Positions 38,832 to 48,875 of a stretch of DNA of 64,000 nt are shown here, piece after piece. Position numbers and translations under genes: made by a program. The stretch comes from Chryseobacterium camelliae (GTDB lineage: Bacteria > Bacteroidota > Bacteroidia > Flavobacteriales > Weeksellaceae): NCBI RefSeq assembly GCF_030818575.1, contig NZ_JAUTAL010000001.1:3224001-3288000 (forward strand), in the 5' to 3' direction. The notes below the pieces were generated by a model, which worked only from the letters and a program-made list of their open reading frames with translations, did not search any database and was not told where the DNA came from. The stretch's first letter is position 1. Every line of letters starts with the position of its first letter.

Positions 38832-39821
38832 TTAAGTCAACATTCTTATCAGCTTCTTCTGACCGGTAAGGTACAGCAGATAAAAAATCTTTTTTTTCAG
38901 AGGCAAAGATAACAGATAATTTTTATCAAACCTCCTATACTTTAATATATCTTTCATTTTAAGACGCCTGATTTGCATAAAATGTGACAATTCTGTATCC
39001 ATCTTATAAAATGTGGGCCCATCCTTTACGAAAGCAAGATAAGCCAAAAACGAGTACACACCTTCAAAAATCTGGAAGTTTTTAAGCTCCAAGACTTTCC
39101 CTGCGTAAGATGAAGACGTAAACGCCCGCTCTACATCTTCCACTGCACGCAATATATCCAGTCCTCGTTCGGTATGCGTTTTTGTGATAGAGTCTGACCG
39201 TTCCAGGTAATTATAATGGAATTCCTGAGTCTGTGCAAGCGTATCGCAACCCAGTAACAACTGTGGAATGAGCTGGATATCTTCAAAATGCGCTGACTTC
39301 TTGAATCTTTTCTGATCGAAAAGCGCTCTGGTAAACAACTTGTTGCAGGCGAAATAACTCAGGTCCGAAAAAACAGAAAAATTTTCACTGAGATTGATTT
39401 TTTCAGGCATGTTAGGAACCTGGGTCAGCTTCTGCACAACCTTACCATTTTCATTAACCTTTTGGATATTGCAGATCACCATTTGAGCCTGATGCTTTTC
39501 AGCCAGCTCCGTCATGGTTTCAAACATTGTTTCCGAAACATAATCATCGCTGTCTACAAAACCTATATAATCTCCGGTTGCTCTGTCCAGACCGTAATTC
39601 CGGGCATCGCTCAGGCCGCCGTTATCTTTGCGGAATGCTTCTATCTTTCCGGGATATTGTTTGGCATATTGCCGGATGACATCTTCTGAACCGTCTGTGC
39701 TTCCGTCATTCACCACCAGGATTTCAAGATCCTGAACGGTTTGACTGACCAGGGAATCAAGACATTTAGCCAGATAGCCTTCGACATTATAAACAGGAAC
39801 AATAACGGAAACCTTAGCCAT
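38832..39821 (-). CDS. Family 2 glycosyltransferase
   Basis: The start at 39821 gives MAKVSVIVPVYNVEGYLAKCL, the classic GT-A opening; the longer frame to 39854 overlaps the upstream stop. About 329 residues: VVNDGSTDGS, AFRKDNGGLSDARNYGL and DYIGFVDSDDYV (DxD) are all present, then a variable acceptor domain (about 120-320). It transfers a sugar from a nucleotide donor in the cytosol, with no transmembrane segment evident. It starts 2 bases after the stop of the arginase-like gene, which suggests co-transcription despite unrelated functions. Linkage and sugar are unknown. Confidence 0.93.
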   Translation of the reverse strand: MAKVSVIVPVYNVEGYLAKCLDSLVSQTVQDLEILVVNDGSTDGSEDVIRQYAKQYPGKIEAFRKDNGGLSDARNYGLDRATGDYIGFVDSDDYVSETMFETMTELAEKHQAQMVICNIQKVNENGKVVQKLTQVPNMPEKINLSENFSVFSDLSYFACNKLFTRALFDQKRFKKSAHFEDIQLIPQLLLGCDTLAQTQEFHYNYLERSDSITKTHTERGLDILRAVEDVERAFTSSSYAGKVLELKNFQIFEGVYSFLAYLAFVKDGPTFYKMDTELSHFMQIRRLKMKDILKYRRFDKNYLLSLPLKKKIFYLLYLTGQKKLIRMLT

Positions 39822-39823
39822 AC

Positions 39824-40894
39824 CTATACTTTCGTAAGTCTTGCGTTCAGCCACCCTTTTTTAGCTTCATCAAAATCCCTCCTGGAACACGGAATACAGT
39901 TCAGTATGTCGTCATCATCACCAAAATACCAAAGGTTGCTGAAGGTATCCCGCTTGAAAGCGTACTGCCGATCGTTAATAAGAACGTAAAATATCTCGTA
40001 CTGCCTTTCCTTCGGGTGCGATCTCTGGATATTGATCCCTTCAATCAGGTACCAGAGCATTTGCGCCACAAGCTGCTGATTCAGGATGCTGTCTGAATAA
40101 ATATTATAATTGAAAATCCCTACAGACTGAAGGTTTTCACTGAGACCGATCTCTTTCATATACGCGCAGATCTCCCTCCTGTTCAGCCCATTCACCTGAG
40201 GATGCAGGGAAAAAGGTTCGCTGAAGCTTTCAATGGCATCACAGTTTACGGTAACCAGGTCTGCCCGTCTGAAGAACGGCTCCGTCTTTTCAGTGGAGTT
40301 CATCATTTCCGCAAGGCGCACAATATCGAATTCCACTTCCCTGATCAGCCGGACAGAATCTTCTTCGTTAAGGTGTTTCTGATACGCAAGGTGATGGTAA
40401 TTTCTGATTGAAAAATCCTTGGTACTGAAAATTTTACCGAGGAAAGTATATTCATCCATGCCCTCATCCTGCCTGAATGAGATGATATTGCTGATCTGGG
40501 TATAGTTGATATTCTTCCGGTATATGTTCAGGGCAGAAAACAGGGAGTAAGACAGATCATTGGATCCGCCGATGACAACCGGAACAGCCCCTTTCTGGTG
40601 ACATGCCGAGAGGACCTCCTGTAAGATATAATGGGAATCCTGAATGGATTTCCCGGAAACAAGATCCCCGAGATCCACTACCGGAATTTCGAAATCCAGC
40701 TGGGAAAGCTTATAAAATTCTTTTCTTATGCTTGTAAAGTCCTGGATTTCCGCATCGGCGCCCGCACCTCTGCAATCTGATACAAAGAGAAGGACAATGC
40801 TGCCTTCCTTAATATTTCCGGTAATGCGATTTCCAATCTGCCAGCTTTCAGTTTTAAATTTCCTTGGTGAAAGGATAAAATCTTCAAAATTCAT
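39824..40894 (-). CDS. Arginase/formimidoylglutamase-fold protein with degenerate metal site
   Basis: The 356-residue protein shows the ureohydrolase fold: VLLFVSDCRGAGADAE, VVDLGDLV, VPVVIGGSNDLSYSLF, ISNIISFRQDEG, RADLVTVNCDAIES, and the late strand SVGIFNYNIYSDS. Active family members bind two Mn ions through GG(D/G)H, DAHxD and SxDxD. Here these read GGSND, SFRQD and NCDAI, so most ligands are missing. Hydrolase activity is unlikely and a structural or regulatory role is possible. Automatic annotation may call it formimidoylglutamase. The neighbours are topA (upstream) and a glycosyltransferase. Confidence 0.78.
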   Translation of the reverse strand: MNFEDFILSPRKFKTESWQIGNRITGNIKEGSIVLLFVSDCRGAGADAEIQDFTSIRKEFYKLSQLDFEIPVVDLGDLVSGKSIQDSHYILQEVLSACHQKGAVPVVIGGSNDLSYSLFSALNIYRKNINYTQISNIISFRQDEGMDEYTFLGKIFSTKDFSIRNYHHLAYQKHLNEEDSVRLIREVEFDIVRLAEMMNSTEKTEPFFRRADLVTVNCDAIESFSEPFSLHPQVNGLNRREICAYMKEIGLSENLQSVGIFNYNIYSDSILNQQLVAQMLWYLIEGINIQRSHPKERQYEIFYVLINDRQYAFKRDTFSNLWYFGDDDDILNCIPCSRRDFDEAKKGWLNARLTKV

Positions 40895-40974
40895 AGGTTA
40901 TCTGAATATTGTTCCTGCAATTATTCATGGCACAAACATACAAAAAACCATTGTAACGTTAGCTTTCCTGCATA

Positions 40975-41008
40975 AAAAAGCCATTGTCCGGAGTGGCAAT
41001 GGCTTTTT
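40975..41008 (-). terminator. Terminator after topA
   Basis: A 12-bp stem AAAAAGCCATTG (41008-40997 on minus with 40986-40975) with a 10-base loop, 8 bases beyond the topA stop. It ends in a T tract on the minus strand. Confidence 0.9.
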
Positions 41009-41016
41009 TATTAAGC

Positions 41017-43578
41017 TTATTTTTTCTTAGCTGCGGTAGTTTTTTTTGCTGTCGCAGGCTTCTTGGCTGTTGTTTTCTTAGCTGCCGGCTTTTTCTTTTC
41101 GGCAAAAGCATTTTTATCCTGATCGGTGATCCACTTTTTAACTTCATCCAGCGAAACTGATTTCAGTTCTTCGGCTTCGTACTTGGTGTCATCCTTTTTC
41201 TTTGGAATCTTAAACATAGCCTTACCGAATTTAACAAATGGGCCCCATCTTCCGTTTTCTATGGATATTTTTTCTTTTTCCCACTGCTGAATATAACGGT
41301 TGGCTTCTTTTTCCAGCTTTGCTTCAATCAGCTCATTGATATCAGCCTGAGAAAGATTTTCAAAATTATACCGTTTAGGAACGTTGATGAAAATATCTTT
41401 ATACTTGATGAACGGTCCGAACCTTCCTGCACCTTTGGTTACAGGCTCTCCTTTGTACGAAGCAATCGGAGCATCAGCTTTTTTCTTTTCATTGATGATT
41501 TCTTCTGCACGGGCCTGATCCACAGATAAAGGATCTTCTCCTTTAGGTATGCTGATGAACGCTTCACCCCACTTCACATAGGGTCCGAAACGGCCAACGC
41601 CTACAGATACAGGCTGCCCCTCAAAATCCTGCAGGTCGAAAGGAAGCTTGAACAGTTCCAGGGCTTCTTCCAGGGTAATGGTAGCGATGTTCTGCCCTGC
41701 CATCAGAGAGGCGAAAACCGGTTTCTCCTCATCTTCTGTTTCACCAATCTGGATCATTGGCCCGAACCTTCCTATCCTTGCATGTACATTTTTGCCTGTT
41801 TTAGGATCGATGCCTAAAAGCCTGTCACCGGTAGCACGGTCTGCGTTTTCCTCTACATCTTCAATCCTCGGGTGGAATTTAGAATAGAAATTGGTCATCA
41901 TCTCTTTCCATTTCTGGTCTCCATTCGCAATTTCATCGAAGCTTTCTTCCACTCTTGCCGTGAATCCGTAGTCCAGGATCTCCCTGAAGTTATCCGTAAG
42001 AAAATCATTCACCACTTCCCCGATATCTGTAGGGACAAATTTATTTTTATCGCCTCCGAACTTTTCTTCCAAAACCACTTTTTTGATTTTGTCTTTAGTA
42101 AGGGACATTTTAATCACTTCACGGGTCTGCGGCTCAATTTCACGCTTGTCTACATAAGCGCGATTCTGAATGGTCTGTATGGTAGGTGCATAGGTTGATG
42201 GACGACCGATTCCAAGTTCCTCAAGTTTTTTCACCAATCCTGCTTCCGTATACCTTGCGCTAGGCCTTGTAAATTTTTCAGTTGCCGTAATCGTCTTGTA
42301 GCTCAGGGTTTCTCCTACCTTTACCTTAGGCAGCAGCTTTTCATTACTGTCGTCATCTTCATCATCCGTTTTTACAATTCCGTAGGCTTTCAGGAAACCG
42401 TCAAAAATAATTACTTCACCCTGAGCTTCAAAATGCTGGGGAAGCTGGGTATTTCCTATTTCTATTACGGTTTTTTCGATTTTGGCATTAGCCATCTGTG
42501 AAGCCAGCGTTCTTCTGTATATCAGCTGATATAGTTTATTAAGTTGGGAATCACCTATGCTTTTCACACTGAAATCAGTAGGGCGGATTGCCTCGTGAGC
42601 CTCCTGTGCTGAGGCAGATTTTGTCGTATATTTTCTTGGGGCAGAATATTCTGCGCCATATTCTGAGGTAATCTGTTTTTTAGCTCCTTCAATGGCTTCC
42701 TGGGAAAGATTGACGGAGTCTGTTCTCATGTAGGTAATATGCCCTTCTTCATATAGGGTCTGCGCAAGGCGCATGGTAGTGGTCACATTATATCCCAGCC
42801 TTGAAGACGCTTCCTGCTGCAATGTGGAAGTTGTGAACGGAGCAGAAGCAGAACGGGTTCCCGGGCGGGTCTCTACATTCAGGACTTTAAATTCAGTATT
42901 TTTTGCCAGTTCAAGGAAATGTTCAGCATCCGCTTCTTTTTCAAAATCTTTTTTAAGCTTTGCCGCAATTTCCTGTTCAGCGGTATTCAGGAATACGCCA
43001 TCCAGTTTGAAACTTGCTTTCGGGACAAATTCCCTGATTTCTTTTTCTCTTTCAACAATGAGCCTTACCGCTACAGACTGTACTCTCCCGGCGGAAAGTC
43101 CCGGCTTTACTTTTTTCCAGAGTACCGGAGACATTTCAAATCCCACGATACGGTCCAGCACCCTTCTGGCCTGCTGTGCATTCACCAGGTTCTGGTCTAT
43201 ATCCCTAGGATTCTCTATGGCTTTAAGAATGGCATTTTTAGTGATTTCGTGAAAAACAATCCTCTTCCTGTTTTCCGGCTTCAGTTTAAGCTCATCGGCC
43301 AAGTGCCAGGCAATTGCCTCTCCTTCGCGGTCTTCATCGGAAGCCAGCCAAACCATATTGGCTTTTTTTACGGCAGCTTTCAGTTCGGTTACCAGTTTCT
43401 TTTTGTCGGCGGAAACTTCGTAATCCGGACTAAATGTTGCCAGGTCAATCCCCATTCCTTTTTTAGGAAGATCACGGATGTGCCCGAAGCTGGACTTCAC
43501 CTCAAAATCCTTTCCTAAATACTTCTGAATAGTTTTTGCCTTTGCAGGAGACTCTACGATCACTAAATTTTTCGACAT
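41017..43578 (-). CDS. topA: DNA topoisomerase I (type IA)
   Basis: The 853-residue enzyme relaxes negative supercoils. TOPRIM domain: VESPAKAKT with Glu9 and DEDREGE at 81-87. Type IA core: NAQQARRVLDRIVGFE near 134-149, AGRVQS at 163-168, and catalytic Tyr283 in YMRTDS. The C-terminal part has four Cys-free repeats, GRFGPMIQIG, GRFGPYVKWG, GRFGPFIKYK and GRWGPFVKFG, in place of zinc ribbons, then a Lys/Ala-rich tail of about 30 residues that probably binds DNA. Length and layout fit the Bacteroidetes topoisomerase I. A -7 element lies 15 bases upstream of the ATG. Confidence 0.97.
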   Translation of the reverse strand: MSKNLVIVESPAKAKTIQKYLGKDFEVKSSFGHIRDLPKKGMGIDLATFSPDYEVSADKKKLVTELKAAVKKANMVWLASDEDREGEAIAWHLADELKLKPENRKRIVFHEITKNAILKAIENPRDIDQNLVNAQQARRVLDRIVGFEMSPVLWKKVKPGLSAGRVQSVAVRLIVEREKEIREFVPKASFKLDGVFLNTAEQEIAAKLKKDFEKEADAEHFLELAKNTEFKVLNVETRPGTRSASAPFTTSTLQQEASSRLGYNVTTTMRLAQTLYEEGHITYMRTDSVNLSQEAIEGAKKQITSEYGAEYSAPRKYTTKSASAQEAHEAIRPTDFSVKSIGDSQLNKLYQLIYRRTLASQMANAKIEKTVIEIGNTQLPQHFEAQGEVIIFDGFLKAYGIVKTDDEDDDSNEKLLPKVKVGETLSYKTITATEKFTRPSARYTEAGLVKKLEELGIGRPSTYAPTIQTIQNRAYVDKREIEPQTREVIKMSLTKDKIKKVVLEEKFGGDKNKFVPTDIGEVVNDFLTDNFREILDYGFTARVEESFDEIANGDQKWKEMMTNFYSKFHPRIEDVEENADRATGDRLLGIDPKTGKNVHARIGRFGPMIQIGETEDEEKPVFASLMAGQNIATITLEEALELFKLPFDLQDFEGQPVSVGVGRFGPYVKWGEAFISIPKGEDPLSVDQARAEEIINEKKKADAPIASYKGEPVTKGAGRFGPFIKYKDIFINVPKRYNFENLSQADINELIEAKLEKEANRYIQQWEKEKISIENGRWGPFVKFGKAMFKIPKKKDDTKYEAEELKSVSLDEVKKWITDQDKNAFAEKKKPAAKKTTAKKPATAKKTTAAKKK

Positions 43579-43592
43579 TCTAAAAATTTTTG

Positions 43593-43600
43593 CAAAAGTA
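43593..43600 (-). promoter_or_regulatory. Probable topA promoter -7 element
   Basis: TACTTTTG (43600-43593 on minus) fits TAnnTTTG. A TTG at 43628-43626 is 25 bases upstream, longer than usual. The short leader (about 10 bases) is plausible in an organism without Shine-Dalgarno use. Confidence 0.5.
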
Positions 43601-43628
43601 AAGCTTTTTTATTATATACTTTTTACAA

Positions 43629-44777
43629 TCACATTTTATTTAACAGTTCAGCAGGGGCAATAAAGATTCTGTATAACAGTCCTTCCCAGGTAAAACCTTT
43701 ACCGGACATCTCAACCCTGTACAATAGGGAAAGTATAATGATGGCACATGTGATATAAAATTTGCTGTTGATACTAACAGGCTGATAATCCCATACAGAC
43801 CGTCCGTTTTGCAATGACAAAGCAAAGAGTACAATCATCAGCATCATGTGGATATACATCCATCTGCCCCAGTCTATCGCAAGATAAAACAGAGGTATGG
43901 AAAAGACAAAAGCCCCGATCAGTAATATAGACAAAAGCTTTCTGTCTGTTAGAAATTTTAAATAATAAGCGATATGGAAAGTACTGATGATGAAGCTAAG
44001 GCCATACAGAATGTAGTCTTTTGAATGCTGGATGATATATTGTCTTTCATTGATATTCCAGAAAAATATTCCATAAACAGGATGAACACCCCGGTCACTG
44101 AGTATCTTCAGGGATTGTCCTTCGTTGATATTCTTTCCAAAAACAAAAATAAGTATGGCAGGGATTCCTGCGGCAAGAAAATATTTAATATATCTACGAT
44201 ATTCTAATTTTCCCGTTTTCAAATAAAGGCCAATGGCAAAATAAGGGACAAAGAAAACAGTCACTTCATGCAGCAAAGTACTGATTACAAGAGCAAAGCA
44301 CAATAAGTATTCCTTTTTTTTCGATAATTGCTGACGATCCAGCACATAGATGAAAATCGTGAAAATAAGAAAAACGATAAACTCTTTTTTTCCTACGTAA
44401 GTCACTGTATTCAAAAGCCCGACAAATCCTATTGAAGACAACAGGAGCGAAAGGTATAACAGATCGGTCCGTTTATACCGTATCAGTTTGGTATAATACC
44501 AGAAAAAAGAACTTATGATGGCAAACTGCACAAAATAGACCAGATAATTGAGCCGTATGCCCGTCATATCCTGAAGCAGAAAGAAAAAGCTCCCGGACAG
44601 CCCTCTTCTTTTGAATCCTCCGTCCTGATAGTTAACCAGCCAGTCTGCCAGAATATATCCGTCATCTTTCAGATTATATACCAGCGTAAAGGCAAGCGTA
44701 TAGAGTGCCGTTACGGCAATCAGCAGGTAAATGAATATTTTAATATTGAAACGGGAAAGAAATTTTTCAAGCTTCAT
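43629..44777 (-). CDS. Polytopic membrane protein, possibly polysaccharide-related
   Basis: The 382-residue protein has about ten hydrophobic segments (TM1 at about 13-32, the last near 345-362). Recognisable local motifs are GGFKRRGLSG near 53-62, KKEFIVFLIFTIFIYVLD, LLHEVTVFFVPYF near 165 and LAIDWGRWMYIHMM near 302. The DWGR and LHE patterns recur in uncharacterised membrane proteins of exopolysaccharide regions and recall GT-C/Wzy-like proteins, but I do not recognise a defined family. It is flanked by topA and a type IX cargo gene on the same strand. A polymerase or transferase role is only a suggestion. Confidence 0.72.
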   Translation of the reverse strand: MKLEKFLSRFNIKIFIYLLIAVTALYTLAFTLVYNLKDDGYILADWLVNYQDGGFKRRGLSGSFFFLLQDMTGIRLNYLVYFVQFAIISSFFWYYTKLIRYKRTDLLYLSLLLSSIGFVGLLNTVTYVGKKEFIVFLIFTIFIYVLDRQQLSKKKEYLLCFALVISTLLHEVTVFFVPYFAIGLYLKTGKLEYRRYIKYFLAAGIPAILIFVFGKNINEGQSLKILSDRGVHPVYGIFFWNINERQYIIQHSKDYILYGLSFIISTFHIAYYLKFLTDRKLLSILLIGAFVFSIPLFYLAIDWGRWMYIHMMLMIVLFALSLQNGRSVWDYQPVSINSKFYITCAIIILSLLYRVEMSGKGFTWEGLLYRIFIAPAELLNKM

Positions 44778-44923
44778 AAGTGTTCAGTTGAATTCTAATA
44801 AAAAGAGAGATAAAACGGCTCTTTGTAATTTCATGATTTTCAGCCATGCCAAAAATATAAAATTCCAAATTGGTAAGCACTATTTTATCCCTCTTTTATG
44901 GGCTTCAGTAGCAACTGATCAAA

Positions 44924-47900
44924 TTACTCCTTAATAATCTTCACGATATCTTTTGAGTTGTTAACGCGCAGGAGATAAGCACCGGAAATCAGCGAAGAAA
45001 GGTCCGTCTGCATATTATCAAACTTTCCGGATTTCACAAGCTGCCCGGACATATTGTAGATCTGATAATAGTATCCCTGATCAGAAGGAGCCTTGATATA
45101 CAGTATATTCTTAACCGGGTTCGGGAAAAAAGAAATTTTATCTTCTTTTACCAGATTACTGATTTCTCTTTTGCTAAGTGCAGCCGCCTCTTTTGTTGTC
45201 GGTAAAGAGGTAATCTGTAATCTTGGGATTACACCTTCTTCATTCCCTGATGCATCATATTTTATCTTTACACAACGGCAGCTCATTCCAAAATAAGGAT
45301 CATTGTTATCATGGAATACCACCATACGGTTGGCATTGGACGCAGCATCAAAAAGCAGGTTTATCGGCCTGCCGATATAACTGGAATTCAGAGCTGCCGT
45401 CCATACAGCCGGATACTGGAAATTAATAAAATTAAATGTACCGGTAGGACTCTGGTTGGTAATTACACTTCTTGCCCCTCTGGAGCCGGTATTGGGATAG
45501 TTTCCTATTTTATAGGAAGAATCATTAAATGTATACCCTATGGTTGACGTTGTGCTTGGATTTCTGACCCTGACTCCAAGATAATCGTTTGCAATGCTGT
45601 AGGTGGTAGAAACGTTTTTATCTTTCTTATACCAAGGAGTAAGCCCGAAATCCTGGTTCGACATAAAAGCAACACCTGTTAAATCCGGAATTCGCCAACC
45701 TTCCGGACATGGGTCAAACGGAGATTTCCTGCCACCTCTTCCCCAACGGTCATAGGCAAGGTTCGGCTCATTAGATAACCAGTCTGTTCCGTTGGTATAG
45801 GCAGGAGTTGTAGAGTTATACGCAGCAAATGTGCTTGGGATCATATAAACCAGCGGATTTCTTACAGAATATGAAAGCACTTTTGAAATCTTATCAGAAA
45901 CTTTATCTGCAGTGCTTACATTGGCATTAGAAGCATTCGTGTAAGTGTTATACGGAACAATATAGCTTCCTGACATATCATTGTATGTACCCGCAGTGAG
46001 TGTACTGTAAGCAACCGTACCATTCGCTGAAACATTCCCCAAGAATACATTATAGGAAGCCCTGTTGTCCGCAAACTGGAATGTTGGTAAAGGATCTTTT
46101 CTTCCCCACTGGTAATGCAAACCCGTGGAAGCCCTTATTTTTGACAGTTCCGCTGCGGTAGGCGTAAGCGGATTGGCTACCACCGGGAAAGCATCGGTTG
46201 CCCCCAGATTCCGGTCCATAAATTCTGTCTGGAAAACGTTATCCGCTTTATTTACGTAATTTACATAATTAGTAACAGAGGTCATGGGAAGCTCTGTGGT
46301 ATAATTATATGAACCTACAGGCGTATCCGTTACCCATACATGCCAGCTCCAGTAGACCGGATTTGAAATGCTTCCGTTATGAAGGGTAACTACCGCATTT
46401 CCACTCTGGTTGGGATTAATGGTAACCGATATTCTTGAAGAAGAAAGGCCGGATAATGAACTTGGTGAAGGATTAACCACGGATACGCTGCCAATCAGGC
46501 TGGAATTGGTTGTCCATAGCACATTGGCCTTAAGATTATTAAAGTTTGCCGCGCTTAATATATCCTTGTTATTAAGCAGTTGGCTCTGAACGGCAAATGC
46601 TTTACTCACCGGAATATCAACTGTAAATGAAGCCGTGTTCTTTACCACCTGATAGGTATTGGGATTATTTAGGCCTACCAGATATTCTGTTTCAGGGCTC
46701 AGGTATTCCGTAGGAAAGTCATAATTGTCTATGCTGTATAGCGGATCTTTAATACACCGGCAACCATTGGCGTCAGAAGTCACTGCCGTTGCGGACGGGA
46801 AGTACCAATACCTGCCCTGTACGGAAGGAAAATTAGGATCCGGCGTATCGGTCTGGTATTTATCTGGGATAACAAACAGCGCTCTTGCAGAAACAGCGGG
46901 ACTGGCATCGAAATGCTTCACCATGGTAGAGGTCCATAAAGCAATCTGGTGCTGGTCTGTATACTGTCCCTGATGGGCCGCAATGGAAATACCGCCGGTT
47001 CCAGGAAAAATCCCCATATTATTGCCTCCTACATTCGATAAATCGATGCCGAAATTAGGATAAATCCTGAATCCTGTCATAAAGGAAGGCGCTCCGGAAT
47101 CCGTTGGTTTTATAATATGGTATTTATTGGTCTCAAATACACTCCTGCCCATATTGGTTCTGACGCCGAAAGGAGAAAAGTCAATCCTTACGTCATCCGT
47201 ATACCCCGGAGAGGCCAGATTGGCTACCAGGGCCGAAGGAAGCCTCCAGCCGTTGGGACACGGGTCATAAGCTGACTTATCCCTGTATGGCTGAGCATTG
47301 GTGTTATTGTTATAATCTTCATAAATCCTGCCCATAGAATTGTCAGACCATAAATTCAGCTCCGTAAGCTGATTATCTTTTAATGATGAAGACAACCCAA
47401 ACCAGTTAACAGGTAAATTAGCATTGTTGTTATAATAGGCCGGACCGGAATTATCATCTTTATTCACGTAAATCAGGCTTACAGGATTTTTTATAGCAAG
47501 CCTGATGTTGTTGGCCACCGTTGCATTGGAAAGTTTAACAAATTTCCTGAGATTGTCAAAATTGGTTGCATTGGTAAAGTTTTTAGCTACCCTATGCCTG
47601 ATTCTCCCAATTGTTCCGGTTACCTCATAGAAGTCATTTCCACGGTGTACTAACGGTGGAATCGGGTCTTTTCTTCCCCACTGATAAAGCAGACCTCCGT
47701 TTCTGTTCCAGTCGCCCCCGGTAATGGAACCGCTGAGCGCTCCAAGATTCCTGTCCATCCATACCCATTCAGAATCCGGAATTACCTCTACAATACCGTC
47801 ATCTCTTTGTCTTGTAACGTCTGGATAACTTTTATATTTCGATCCATTGGTAGGATCATCAGTGACCCATATATGCCATGACCAGAAAATTTCACCATTA

Positions 47901-48439
47901 ACCCGGAAAGCAATGACCGCATTTCCTTTTTTAGATTTATTGACAGGAACTTTAATTTTAGCATTTGCTCCTGAATCTACAACTTCCAGCGCATATCCTC
48001 CTGAAGATCTAATCAATCCGGGAGAATCTTCCCATAGTACATCTGCAGTAATTTTACCGGCGGGAATACCACCTCCTTCAATGTATTTGTCACTTTCCCA
48101 CATCGCATAAGCTTTGCGTACGGGAATGTAAAGACCGCTACTATTCTGTGACGGATCAAATATATAGCTATTCGGGGCTTTTGTCCAGTCTCTTTTTACA
48201 TATTGTTTATCAATTCCATTATCGGAATTTTGAACATCGTTTGAACCAGTCAATTTTTTATCAATACCAGTATGTTTTAAGTTTTTCTTTGATAAAGGGG
48301 TTATTAATGAGTCTACCTTTAGTGATGTTTTTTTTACACTTTCTGATTTAATAAAATATCTGGGGTCCAGATAATTTCGGGAATACATGCCTGCCGAGAC
48401 CAGACAGCATGCAACCGCCAACTTTAATGATTTTTCCAT
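44924..48439 (-). CDS. Large type IX-secreted protein with two FISUMP-like modules
   Basis: The 1171-residue protein has a signal peptide (about 1-19). Two homologous halves follow, each with an Ig-like strand set ending YWSWHVWVTD or FWSWHIWVTD, then (F/V)MDRNLGA, YQWGRKDP(I/L)P and FDPCP(E/N)GWR(I/L)P, and a closing CRC(V/I)K. These are hallmarks of the Fibrobacter succinogenes major paralogous (FISUMP) domain. The last 70 residues (about 1102-1171) are a type A type IX sorting domain: FFPNPVKN, YQIYNMSGQLVKSG, SGAYLLRV, VKIIKE. It is probably displayed on or released from the cell surface; the ligand is unknown. A 150-base leader carries a candidate promoter. Confidence 0.9.
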   Translation of the reverse strand: MEKSLKLAVACCLVSAGMYSRNYLDPRYFIKSESVKKTSLKVDSLITPLSKKNLKHTGIDKKLTGSNDVQNSDNGIDKQYVKRDWTKAPNSYIFDPSQNSSGLYIPVRKAYAMWESDKYIEGGGIPAGKITADVLWEDSPGLIRSSGGYALEVVDSGANAKIKVPVNKSKKGNAVIAFRVNGEIFWSWHIWVTDDPTNGSKYKSYPDVTRQRDDGIVEVIPDSEWVWMDRNLGALSGSITGGDWNRNGGLLYQWGRKDPIPPLVHRGNDFYEVTGTIGRIRHRVAKNFTNATNFDNLRKFVKLSNATVANNIRLAIKNPVSLIYVNKDDNSGPAYYNNNANLPVNWFGLSSSLKDNQLTELNLWSDNSMGRIYEDYNNNTNAQPYRDKSAYDPCPNGWRLPSALVANLASPGYTDDVRIDFSPFGVRTNMGRSVFETNKYHIIKPTDSGAPSFMTGFRIYPNFGIDLSNVGGNNMGIFPGTGGISIAAHQGQYTDQHQIALWTSTMVKHFDASPAVSARALFVIPDKYQTDTPDPNFPSVQGRYWYFPSATAVTSDANGCRCIKDPLYSIDNYDFPTEYLSPETEYLVGLNNPNTYQVVKNTASFTVDIPVSKAFAVQSQLLNNKDILSAANFNNLKANVLWTTNSSLIGSVSVVNPSPSSLSGLSSSRISVTINPNQSGNAVVTLHNGSISNPVYWSWHVWVTDTPVGSYNYTTELPMTSVTNYVNYVNKADNVFQTEFMDRNLGATDAFPVVANPLTPTAAELSKIRASTGLHYQWGRKDPLPTFQFADNRASYNVFLGNVSANGTVAYSTLTAGTYNDMSGSYIVPYNTYTNASNANVSTADKVSDKISKVLSYSVRNPLVYMIPSTFAAYNSTTPAYTNGTDWLSNEPNLAYDRWGRGGRKSPFDPCPEGWRIPDLTGVAFMSNQDFGLTPWYKKDKNVSTTYSIANDYLGVRVRNPSTTSTIGYTFNDSSYKIGNYPNTGSRGARSVITNQSPTGTFNFINFQYPAVWTAALNSSYIGRPINLLFDAASNANRMVVFHDNNDPYFGMSCRCVKIKYDASGNEEGVIPRLQITSLPTTKEAAALSKREISNLVKEDKISFFPNPVKNILYIKAPSDQGYYYQIYNMSGQLVKSGKFDNMQTDLSSLISGAYLLRVNNSKDIVKIIKE

Positions 48440-48875
48440 ATCCTTTGAATTAAACTATCTAACACTACACAACATTTGAGCCTATATCTATAACAGATTA
48501 TTTATTTTATAAATACTATATACGTCATTTTTTAAGTTTTAGATTCCCATTCCCAAATAATAAACAACAAAATGACATTATAGATATGGTTATAACAAAA
48601 ATATATTATAATATGATAGATTTATCAAATATTTAGCCACGTAAGCAAAAATAAACACTAATAAATTGAATATAATAATATAATCTCGATATATAATCAC
48701 ATATTGTTGCCATATACGCAATAACATACATTCTGATAATGAGCAAATTAGTGTAATACACTAAACTTAAAAATTCTTTATATAGGTTTATAAGAAAAAG
48801 CTCTCTATGAAAAAAATTCATAGTGATTTAAGGAAAAATTATTGAAAACTTAATGAATTCTGCAGATACAAAAAC
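48440..48875. other. AT-rich intergenic region, no gene seen
   Basis: A 436-base AT-rich gap. Open frames on it (for example minus 48633-48821) are Tyr/Ile/Leu runs without start context. Besides the promoter at 48596-48629 I see no repeat, RNA or terminator with good support. Confidence 0.55.
48596..48629 (-). promoter_or_regulatory. Candidate promoter of the type IX cargo gene
   Basis: TTTG (48629-48626) and TATTTTTG (48603-48596) on the minus strand are spaced by 22 bases, fitting -33 TTG and -7 TAnnTTTG. It would give a leader of about 150 bases. Confidence 0.5.

Noticed and set aside
48633..48821. Minus-strand 62-residue open frame in the AT-rich gap
   Set aside because: Tyr/Ile/Leu-rich translation of AT-rich DNA, no signal of coding and no start context.
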